DNA from: Phyllostachys edulis | Lineage: Eukaryota > Streptophyta > Magnoliopsida > Poales > Poaceae | Assembly (NCBI GenBank): GCA_036346405.1 | Contig: CM070554.1 | Location: 41,220,204-41,284,203 of the forward strand | Direction: 5' to 3' | Length of the DNA: 64,000 nt | Shown here: one piece after another, positions 55,850 to 64,000 of the stretch | Layout of the letters: each line of letters starts with the position of its first letter | Numbering within the stretch: the first letter of the stretch is position 1 | Notes under the pieces: generated by a model | Told to the model about the DNA's origin: nothing | What the model saw: only the letters and a program-made list of their open reading frames with translations | Databases searched by the model: none | Position numbers and translations under genes: made by a program

Positions 55850-56480
55850 ACTACTCAAGCAAAGGATCCTTCCCCTCCATAACAGAACTCGGAGAATCAA
55901 GCTCCAAGAAGGATAAAATTGGCGATGAAGAGATGGACTACTAGGAGCAGCAGTATACGGTGGATATGATCTTCAAAGGATCCTCCTCGTACGATCCCAG
56001 ACATCATCTGAAGGTCGTGGAGCGAGAGGTCAACCTTGCCGAGTCTCCGATCACTATCAAGCCGTCTAGGTGGTCAGAAACTGTAATCTCCTTCAGCAAA
56101 GAAGACTACCCCATCCCATCGACTCGACCAGCTAGGTTTTCTATTTTAGTTGAACCTACTATTAACAATTGTAAAGTTATTCGGGTCCTAATAGATGGAG
56201 GTAGTTCTTTAAATATTTTGTTTGCTGGAGCATTGGAAGAGATGCAAATCCCAAGGTCCTGGTTCTACCATCAAACCGATAGGACAACTATCCCTACCGG
56301 TTACATTCGGAAGACCCAACAACTTCCGAATAGAAAAGGTTCTGTTTGATGTGGTCGATTTCGAAACCACATATAACAGAATCCTTGGTCGTCCGGCTCT
56401 AGCAAAATTCCTGATAGCCACGCACTACGGTTATCAGAGTCTAAAGATGCCAAAACCGAAAGGTGTCATCACGGTTTGAG
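55850..56480 (+). pseudogene. Tat gypsy protease
   Basis: Reads SRWSETVISFSKEDYP, PTINNCKVIRVLIDGGSSLN, ILFAGALEEMQIP; then in another frame TFGRPNNFRIEKVLFDVVDF, TTYNRILGRPALAKFLIATH and YGYQSLKMPKPKGVITV. IDGGSS holds the catalytic Asp; the second block is the ILGRPxL flap end. A frameshift of one base at about 56270 separates the two. Confidence 0.85.
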
Positions 56481-56839
56481 GAGACCACAAAATAGCTTAT
56501 TCATGTGATCGAAAGTCCTTAGAACTGGTCGATAAGCTTCCGACCAAGGAAACTAACCCGTCACCTATGCAGGTCAAGCACTCGAGGCCAAAGATGACGC
56601 CAAAGCCTTCTGACCAGACAAAGGAGGTACCACTCAGCAAAGGCACTCCTCCGAGAGGCGTCAACACTCCGTTTGGGTTAAGAAATGCTGATACGTCCGA
56701 CCAAAAGGTACTGGTCAGGGCGGGACTCAACCTCAAATAGGAAGTGTCGCTCGTCTTCTTCCTCCGAGCAAATCAAGATGTATTCACCTGGTAGGCGTCC
56801 GACATGCCCAGAGCCCCTAGGGAGGTGATCGAGCACTGG

Positions 56840-57600
56840 CTAGCTCTCTAGCCTGACAAAAAACTGGTCAAGAAGAAGCCCTAGCATTTCGCACTTGATC
56901 GGAAGGAGACAATCTAGTCGGAGATTGACAAGCTCCTCAATGCTAGATTTTTTCATGAAGTCAACCACCCAGAGTGGCTCGCCAATCCTGTAATGGTTAG
57001 AAAAAGCAATGGGAAATGGCGAATGTGTATTGACTTCACATATCTTAATAAAGCTTATCCGAAGGATGACTTTCCCCTTCCATGCATTGATCAACTTGTA
57101 AACTCCACTTTAGGGTGTGAGTTGTTAAGTTTTTTAGTTGCATACTTAGAGTACCACCAGATTAACATGAGTAAAGAAGATGAAGAGAAAACTTCCTTCA
57201 TCACTCCATATGGCACTTACTACTATGTTAAGATGTCGTTTGGTCTCAAAAACGTTTGTGCAACTTTCCAGAGTTTGATGCAGAAAACTTTTAATCCTCA
57301 AATAGGTTGAAATCTGGAAGCCTACGTTGACGACTTGGTCGTAAAAAGCATTAATGCTGCCGACCATATTTTCGACCTACACGAGCCTTTCAATAACTTA
57401 AGAAGACATAACCTTAAGCTAAATCCAGAGAAGTGTGTGTTTGGAGTTTCGTTTGGAAATCTTCTTGGGTTCCTAGTTTCAGCTAGAGGTATTGAGGCAA
57501 ATCTAGCAAAAATTTTAGCCATCGACCAGATGCGCCCTCCGACCACGAAGAAAGAAGTCCAAAAACTAATCGGTTGTATGGCTCTATGGTCTCCTTATGG
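56840..57600 (+). pseudogene. Tat gypsy reverse transcriptase
   Basis: Reads VRKSNGKWRMCIDFTYLNKA, YPKDDFPLPCIDQLVNS, CELLSFLVAYLEYHQINMS, KTSFITPYGTYYYVKMSFGL, KNVCATFQSLMQKTF, TGA, LEAYVDDLVVKS, NLKLNPEKCVFGVSFGNLLG, FLVSARGIEAN. YVDD is intact. YLDAYSGYHQI of active copies is changed to VAYLEYHQI. Stops at 57310 and upstream in 56735-56900. Confidence 0.9.
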
Positions 57601-57829
57601 CTTCAAGAAAACTAAGGCATTACTTTTAGGCCCACAAAGTGGTCGTACCAACCGGATATCCATTGGGTCAAGTCCATGGAAACTGGGAATCATCAGGACC
57701 AATAGCAAAATGGGAAGTCAAGCTTGGGGCGTTCAACCTCCATTTTATTTCATGAACAACAATCAAGTCCCAGGCAATAGCAGAATTCATTGTCAAATGA
57801 ACAAATCCTGAACCCACCCAAGGGCCATA

Positions 57830-58345
57830 GTACGAACACCACGATGAGTGGACAATGTACTTTGATGGTTTCTTGATGCTCAAAGGCTCAGGGGCTGGAG
57901 TTGTCTTGATATCCCCTACTAGCGAACACATCAAGTATGCCATCCAATTGAACTTCCCTACTACAAACAATGTGGCAGAATATAAAGGTTTACTAGTAGG
58001 ACTCTGAGTAGCTCGTTCGCTCGGGATTCACAGATTACTAGTGAAAGGCGATTCTTAACTAGTAGCGAATCAAGTAGGGAAAGAGTATTAATGCTAAAGT
58101 ACCAAGATGTCATCTTATCTGGCAGAATTACAGAAACTCGAAAAGCACTTCTTTGGTTTTCAAATCCAACACATTCCTAGAAAGGAAAACTTTCTGGCAG
58201 ACCAGTTGACATGGATGGCCTCTACTAGGTCACCTGTCCCGCCTGGAGCTTTTCTCGAGCAACTCGATTCATCCTCGGTGGTCGAGCTTTTTGAGGACAT
58301 AGATGTTCCACTAGAGGTCATACAAATCGATCCTAAGAACATGGA
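57830..58345 (+). pseudogene. Tat gypsy archaeal-type RNase H
   Basis: Reads DEWTMYFDGFLMLKGSGAGV, VLISPTSEHIKYAIQLNFPT, NNVAEYKGLLVGL, stop, VARSLGIHRLLVKGDS, stop, LVANQV. The DG, E (NVAEY) and GDS acidic residues of RNase H are visible. After it, 58140-58345 (HFFGFQIQHIPRKENFLADQ) is the linker that carries the last RNase H Asp (usual R..N..AD.L). Position before integrase is typical of the Tat lineage. Confidence 0.82.
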
Positions 58346-58539
58346 TGCTCCATAGATCGTTGATGGTTGGCGTCGTCACGATCACGGTAGAGAATGGATG
58401 ACGTCGATCTACAATTATCTTCAGTATGGCATTATTCCTGACGATGATGTAGAGTCTGATAGTATAGCATGAAAAGCCAAATTATACACTCTAATAAAAA
58501 ATACCTTGTATAAACGAGGATCTCACGGAGTGTTGGCAT

Positions 58540-59560
58540 TAAGATGCTATCCAACATTCATAAAGGAGTCTGTGGAGCACATCATTCCTACAAAACGTTG
58601 GTCGGTAAAGCCTTCAGGCAAGGATACTACTGGCCAACTGCCCTTCATGATGCAAAAGAGCATGTGACGAAGTGCGTACAATGTCAATTTCATAGTCGAC
58701 ATGTACATCAGCTGGCACATGCTTTGCAAACCATACCACTTTCTTGGCCTTGTGCAACCTGGGGACTAGATGTTTTGGGACCTTTCCCAAGAGCACCCAG
58801 GGGCTTCAAATTCCTTTTCGTCATGATTGGCACGTTTACAAAATGGATAGAAGCCGAGCCAGTTGTTAAAACAACAACTAAAGCCGCTAAGAGGTTCCTC
58901 ATAAAAAACATGATCACACGATTTGGCATACAACGGTACCCAGTTCTCTAGCGAAAATTTTCAGGAATTATACGACGATGTAGGTATCAATGTACATTTC
59001 TCTTCTATCGCTCATTCGCAGAGTAATGGAGCAGTAGAGCGGGCCAGTGGTATCATAATGCATGGAATAAAACATCGAGTCTTCAACCAGTTAATTAAAT
59101 GATCAGGAGCTTGAGTTCAAGAACTTCTTTCTGTATTATGGGCTGTTCGAACTATGACCAGTCGTGCGACTGGTGAAACTCTATTTTTCTGGTTTATGGT
59201 GCTGAAGCAATGCTTCCTCCAGAACTGAAAATAAGCTCTGCTCGTACTGATTGTTTCAATTAGAATGATTAGATTCAACGAAGACTCTACGACGTCAATT
59301 TCCTTGAAGAACGACGAAACCAACCCCTCATACGATCAGCAGTTTACCAACAAGCCATGTGAAGGTACCACGGTTAAATGGCGCAACCTTGCAACCTAGC
59401 TTCATGACCTAGTCAGTAGGTGATCCAGTTCTCGACGAATTCAGAATCAAGCTAATCGTAATAAACTTTCTCCCAAATGGGAAGGTCCATACACTGTGGT
59501 TGAAGTCACCCGACCTAGTTCGGTACGACTAGCTAGGTCAGAAGGGTGATGTTTGTCCAA
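58540..59560 (+). pseudogene. Tat gypsy integrase
   Basis: Reads HKGVCGAHHSYKTLVGKAFR, QGYYWPTALHDAKEHVTKC, VQCQFHSR (zinc-binding H-H-C-C), then WPCATWGLDVLGPFPRAPRG (first D), FVMIGTFTKWIEAEPV, and in a shifted frame VHFSSIAHSQSNGAVERASG (E region at about 59030). The C-terminal WEGPYTV-like part is at 59470-59560. The stop at 58950 and frameshifts break it. Confidence 0.85.
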
Positions 59561-59569
59561 CTCTTGGAA

Positions 59570-60838
59570 TATTGACCAGCTGCATAAGTTCTTTGTATAA
59601 TTGTATTTTCCATTATTTCAATTTATTAATAAAGATGCATTTCCTTTACTTTCCGACAAATGATTTTGTTTATATATCTATCTTTTCATCTGGTTTGCAT
59701 ACTATTGTTGCCTCGTTGGTCGGAGAAGACCAAATTCTCTCTGATATCCTTTCTAAGGATCTCTATTACTCTATGGCTACGACATACAAGTCAAAAGTTG
59801 TAAGGGTCCAAGTCGTGACCATTCAGACATTGGTTCTCACGCGCGACCAACACTTTTTTCTTAAAGAATTATACGAGTAACGGGAGCATCACACATGCAA
59901 CTACATGTAGTACTATACATGCTATAGATTTCAGAGACTACATTTCTTACCTTCAACAATTTGTTCTGCTCCTATTTTGGCTACTGGTCGGGACACAAAA
60001 AGTCTCCTAGTCGAAGTCTCTCCTTCTCCGCACGTGGTCCTGCCCACTGAAAGGAGCTTCCTAGCGACGGTCCATTTCTTACGATCCTCACTGCCAGTCG
60101 GAATTCGAGCAAGAACACGTTTCGCGAAGTGTTTCTTTTAGTCTCAAATTCTTAGCAACCTTTACGACCAGTTTTGTATAAGATATATAAACAAGTTCAC
60201 TTGTCATTTTTTGCATACATATTTGCATACTATCTTATCAATCAATACATGTCTTAAACATATTCCATCCACACAAGGTACTTCACAATATTTCGATTAT
60301 GGAAATGACCTAAGACTAGTCAAAATCACAAGTTGGTTCTGACCACATTGATTTCCTAGTGACACTTAGATCATGTTCATAACATAATCAGCATATGCTC
60401 TGTACCATGGTCATAGCTATTGCTTATTTTTCTTGGTCTACTGCCTCTTTAGTAAATTCTCCTATTATACAAGTAGTTGGGGGCTAGGGAATATATGAGT
60501 AATTGGCAAATTTAGGAAGACAAAACAAAGACTTCATTGATGATAAAGGGTAACTTTTATCTACAACTGTTAAAATCTTACATTCTTTTACTTCTTGGAG
60601 CCACTAGACTGATCGCTGCATGGAGACCCGACCTCTATTTCTTCTGTGACCTTATGTCCGAAAGGTGCCATTTCCTCGAACACTTGGTTGCTTCTACTCC
60701 CATGTAGTTGAAGTCTTCCTCAATAGCTTCGAGGTTTATGGAAGGGTCGGAGACTTTTAGTTTTGCCAAAATAAAACTAACTCCATTCTTGACAACATTA
60801 AACAAGGTCTGCGCATGGTTCTCCCGAGTTGTCTTAAG
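59570..60838. other. 3' untranslated part of the Tat element, no gene supported
   Basis: AT-rich, with scattered words shared with this lineage (GTCGGAG, GACCAG). A purine-rich GTTGGGGGCTAGGGA at 60475 could be the polypurine tract, but no LTR start follows it. The segment 60600-60838 has an open minus-strand flavour as in the antisense ORFs of such elements, but I cannot support a gene. Confidence 0.4.
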
Positions 60839-61433
60839 GACACCCTTGAGTTCTTCGAGCTAACTTCTCCCAAATTTGAGCTACTTCCATGTCGGTCTTC
60901 TGGGCTTCTTTAATATGGTCCTCAAGTGTAAAATTCACACTAAGGGCAGCAAGAGACCCTTCTTCAATTATCTCCAGGTGCAAACGTTGCAATGCAACAC
61001 ACAGGCCTGCTGAAAAATGAGTTACCGATAAGCAGTTGCATTGAGATTTTCTGCTCAAGGCATCAGCTACCACATTGGCTTTCCCTGGATGATAATGGAG
61101 TCCAAAATCATAATCTTTGATCAACTCGAGCCATCTTCTTTGCCTCAAGTTCAGATCTGCTTGGGTGAAAATATATTTGAGACTCTTGTGGTCGGTGTAG
61201 ATCTCACAATGATTACCGATGAGGTAATGTCGCCAAATCTTCAGAGCATGGACCAAAGCTGCAAGCTCCAAGTAATGTGTGGGATAATTAACTTCGTGAG
61301 GCCTCAATTGCCGTGATGCGTATGCCACAACTCGGCCATCTTGCATGAGCACAAAACCGAGCCCATGGCGACATGCATCGCAGTATATATCGAAGCTCTT
61401 GTGAATATCTGGCAGGATGAGTACTGGAGCTTT
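60839..61433 (-). pseudogene. Chromovirus (Tekay-type gypsy) RT end and RNase H fragment
   Basis: Minus strand from 61433 reads KAPVLILPDIHKSFDIYCDA, CRHGLGFVLMQDGRVVAYAS, RQLRPHEVNYPTHYLELAAL, VHALKIWRHYLIGNHCEIYT, DHKSLKYIFTQADLNLRQRR, WLELIKDYDFGLHYHPGKAN, VVADALSRKS. This is the RT thumb and RNase H of Tekay/Del chromoviruses. It is an unbroken 200-codon frame, so it is young. It is cut on its N-side by the LTR at 61434 and on its C-side by the junction with the Tat element. Confidence 0.92.
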
Positions 61434-63829
61434 TGTAACACCCCAGCCCGACAAAGGTCTGGAATACTACTAAAAAAACATGATAACAATTTAAACATAA
61501 GGCATAGTTCTAAATTTCGGCAGAACCTCCTTTGTATAACTAAGTATACCGGAGGTTCCAATAGTTGCATAAATCATAATCAATATTCCAACATCCAAAA
61601 TTCATCAAAACATTCAAAGATAATCTATTCAGCGAAAGCCTAAACAAGCATAATCCAAATTTGCTACTCTCATTATACAAATAATCCAATGCATTCAAAC
61701 ATAGCCATAATTAATCCTTAAGCAGTTTGCTTATTATTAAGATACGATCTAAATGATATTCATCTTTAAAGATGTGTGGTAGTGAGTGCATCCAAAGCAA
61801 ACCTACTCCCTCCCATGCATGCTATTCTTGCAAATGGTACCTAAAAGCATAACAAAAGCAAGAGTGAGCCCAAAGACTCAGCAAGTATCAATAAAGAAAC
61901 ATTAAGCTCACAGTTATAGCATCAACATACCACAAGAAACATTATACTAAACACAACCGACATGTTTATGTAATGCGAACGTGCAATACATCATTTTCTC
62001 TATTACTCTTTTTGCATTTTACCGGTAATGCGGGGTATACAACCGTCGATCTATACTCTTGCTTGTGCCCTCTAGCACAAGGACCAATAGTCTATACTCC
62101 ACAAGTATAGAGACCACAGCCCATCATCTTCATGATGGGGACCTCTACTCAATGCCCACATTCCACGAATGTGGGGACCACAAGCCCGTCATCTGCATGA
62201 CGGGGACCTCGAATATACGTACTTGGTCACCACGTGACCAAGTCTCAGATATGTTCTCAACATGCACATGTACTAGTACTCTATCTTTCAATAACATGTG
62301 AATCAACGATTACATACCAAAATCTCAAACTTTAAATAACATGTATTGCATCAACAACATACATGAATAACCTTTAGCCATAACTCAAGCATTCGCCAAT
62401 ATTATTCATACATGTCACACTATCATTAATGCATAGCTAATATGTACAAAACACAAGCAATCACTGTCAAACATTCATAATTATAGTAACAACCAGAATA
62501 TTTGCCTCAACCGTGCGGGAACGGAGGACGCGAAGAGGACGCTGCCCCCGGAACCAATCCCCCACCTGAATATAATTATAAAGCATGCTAAGACAATCAT
62601 ACTGGACCAAAAACATAAATAATAGCACAACCGAACCCGTTATACTCTCAAGCGCATTCCCAATTCCAACTCCTAAAGATCGATCTGTCCCCTCTGTGCA
62701 CAGCCATAATCTAAAATCCATATCTTTTTATACAGGAGTCCAAATGAGGTGTTCTTAGACTTTCTGGAAATATTAACAAATTTTCCAGCCAAGTATAGTT
62801 GGTGAGCCGTCCTGAATCGGCCATCCACTACCCCTACCAAGCTAATTAACCAAACATCGAATTCACGTCGGGTTCTCTGGACAGTATACTAAATTTACCA
62901 TAACTTTCAGTACGATTGTCCAAATCTTGCGTTCTTGAGCTTTCTGGAAAGCTGAGACAACAATCTACAACTTTTATTATATTGAGATCCTATAATTTTC
63001 CATTTAACGAATCTTTTAAACTAGATTACTAAAACCTGTCAGAATACCGACAGATCTGCAGAACAGTCACGCTATAAAATTCATAACATTTGCTACAGAG
63101 GTCAAAATAATGAGATCTAGCACTTCACGGAAAGATGACGATGTCTTCTACACTTCTCTAGGAGATGTCCAGGACTGATTCTGCACTTAACCATATCAAA
63201 ACGTCAGTCTAACCCAATTTGTCCTGAACAGACCTAATTACCGATATTGATTAATTAATCCAAAACGCAACTTAACAAAGGGGAACTGAGGTTACCCTTG
63301 AAGAACATCGAAGAACACCAGCACCCACCAGTGATCCCTCTCCTTTATCTTCTCCTCTCTTCTCCTCCTTCTTCCTCCTCTTGTTCCTCCTTCCTTCTTC
63401 ATCTAGGCTTGCCACCACGAGGCGAATTCCTTCTTCCTCAACTGGCCGGCAGTAAGGGGGCTTCACCAGGGAGATGGAGGTGCTACTGGAGTCCTGGAGG
63501 TGTTGTTGGAGGGGAGGAGGCGCAGGGACCATGGATGGTGGCGGCCAAGGGTGGGAGGAGGAAAGGAGTGGCGGCCACAAGTGGGAGGAGGGGGAAAAGG
63601 GGGGTGGTGGCTAGGGTTTTGGGGGAGGGTGGCGCCTCCCCCCGGCCGGCCACTACAAGGCCAATTGGGCCAAGGCCCAAGCCCATGTTGCCTGAATTTA
63701 GCAGAAAACCCCTCCTCTATTTGTTGTTTGATCTATTTTTATAATTTGTCCTTCTTCTATTTCAGTCATTTTCTCCCGGATTATTCTCCCTCGGATCATT
63801 CCACCTCGAATTACATTTGGGGTATTACA
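61434..63829 (-). repeat. 3' LTR of a chromovirus extending beyond the right edge
   Basis: On the minus strand it runs from TGTAATACCCC (63829) to GGGGTGTTACA (61434), 2396 bases. It is preceded on the minus strand by the purine tract AAGGTGAGTAGAA, and the integrase C-terminus lies just upstream. The ends are imperfect inverted repeats of 11 bases. A CT-rich and GC-rich part at 63290-63700 is the LTR leader region. The target copy to the left would be GCTTT (61429-61433); the other is outside the window. Confidence 0.85.
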
Positions 63830-64000
63830 TTCTACTCACCTTAAACGGAATTCGACCCCGAATTCTAACCACGCTTAACGCTAAGGAACAACCACGGCTA
63901 GAAATTTTCCCCACAATACCACGCACCTGCTGTGAACAATCCGAATAATACTCGCGCATGCGAGACTCCAATTCCCAAGTCGCCTCTCTCTCAGACTAAT
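63830..64000 (-). pseudogene. Chromovirus integrase C-terminus (chromodomain), partial
   Basis: Minus strand from the window edge reads REATWELESRMREYYSDC. The EATWE...MRE.YP block is the end of the chromodomain that follows integrase in chromoviruses and directs insertion to marked chromatin. The frame runs on for about 40 codons of basic tail (RGRIPFKVS), ending close to the purine tract. The rest of the gene lies to the right of the window, so its integrity is unknown. Confidence 0.8.

Larger units (their letters stand above)
52862..60838 (+). mobile_element. Gypsy retrotransposon of the Tat lineage, 3' truncated
   Basis: Starts TGATGAGGATTAAACTC. The primer site TGGCGCCGTCTATGGGGA is at 53550. 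Gag, protease, RT, an archaeal-type RNase H and integrase follow in order. The extra RNase H between RT and integrase domains marks the Tat lineage (RIRE2-like in rice). All genes contain many stops. No copy of the LTR is found downstream; sequence typical of this element fades and a chromovirus fragment begins at about 60838. Confidence 0.85.

Noticed and set aside
1..64000. tRNA or rRNA genes, CRISPR arrays, bacterial operons
   Set aside because: No cloverleaf with A and B boxes, no rRNA text, no spaced short repeats with unique spacers. The tRNA-like words are retrotransposon primer sites.

Overview
The window is repeat-rich plant nuclear DNA, almost certainly from a grass and most like Oryza or a close relative. 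The evidence is grass-type CACTA elements, a Sirevirus, Tat and Tekay-type gypsy elements, TRIM elements, Helitrons, and captured fragments of plant genes such as a starch branching enzyme and an SCAB actin-binding protein. I see no intact host gene, no tRNA or rRNA gene, and nothing bacterial. Nearly all the DNA is transposable elements nested inside each other, so this is an intergenic TE nest. The species call is inference.

Left two thirds (269-44479). The outermost layer is a deleted gypsy element on the minus strand: one LTR at 269-1188, the other LTR end and a tRNA-Met-type primer site at 37584-37787. Its protease reading frame is split at 1883/23047 by a solo LTR of a second gypsy family (1884-23046, TSD CACAC). 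That solo LTR holds a complete 699-bp TRIM (3203-3901, TSD TCCAG) and a 17.2-kb CACTA element (5700-22920, TSD TAC) with decayed TNP2 and TNPA/Ulp1-like genes on the minus strand. The TNP2 gene is itself broken by a second CACTA-like element (about 12443-21338) that carries NOL10-like exons and a 3.2-kb solo LTR of the same family as the outer one, in reverse orientation (17192-20379, TSD CCTCA). Further right the outer gypsy is broken by a 13.8-kb PIF/Harbinger-like element (23449-37274, TSD TAA) that holds a carbohydrate esterase gene fragment and a complete but mutated Sirevirus (24048-35341, TSD ATTTT, LTRs of 1.9 kb). A third CACTA element (37911-44479, TSD TAC) follows. It is a chimera of exons resembling a TBL O-acetyltransferase, starch branching enzyme II and SCAB, with a Helitron (41830-43425) inserted in one exon.

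Middle (44480-52373). A Pack-MULE (44986-46094) carries a GRAS-family fragment, a 389-bp foldback element lies at 46481-46869, and a probable Helitron ending at 52248 carries mitochondrial RPS9-like and PTI1-like kinase fragments among internal repeats.

Right end (52374-64000). A second TRIM is cut by a Tat-lineage gypsy element (52862 to about 60838) with decayed gag, protease, RT, archaeal-type RNase H and integrase but no 3' LTR. It abuts an RNase H fragment of a Tekay-type chromovirus, into which another chromovirus has inserted. The LTR of that element is 61434-63829, and its integrase C-terminus runs off the window edge. The main biological theme is exon capture by four different DNA transposon classes within 45 kb, and an insertion order that can be read from target duplications and rejoined reading frames.
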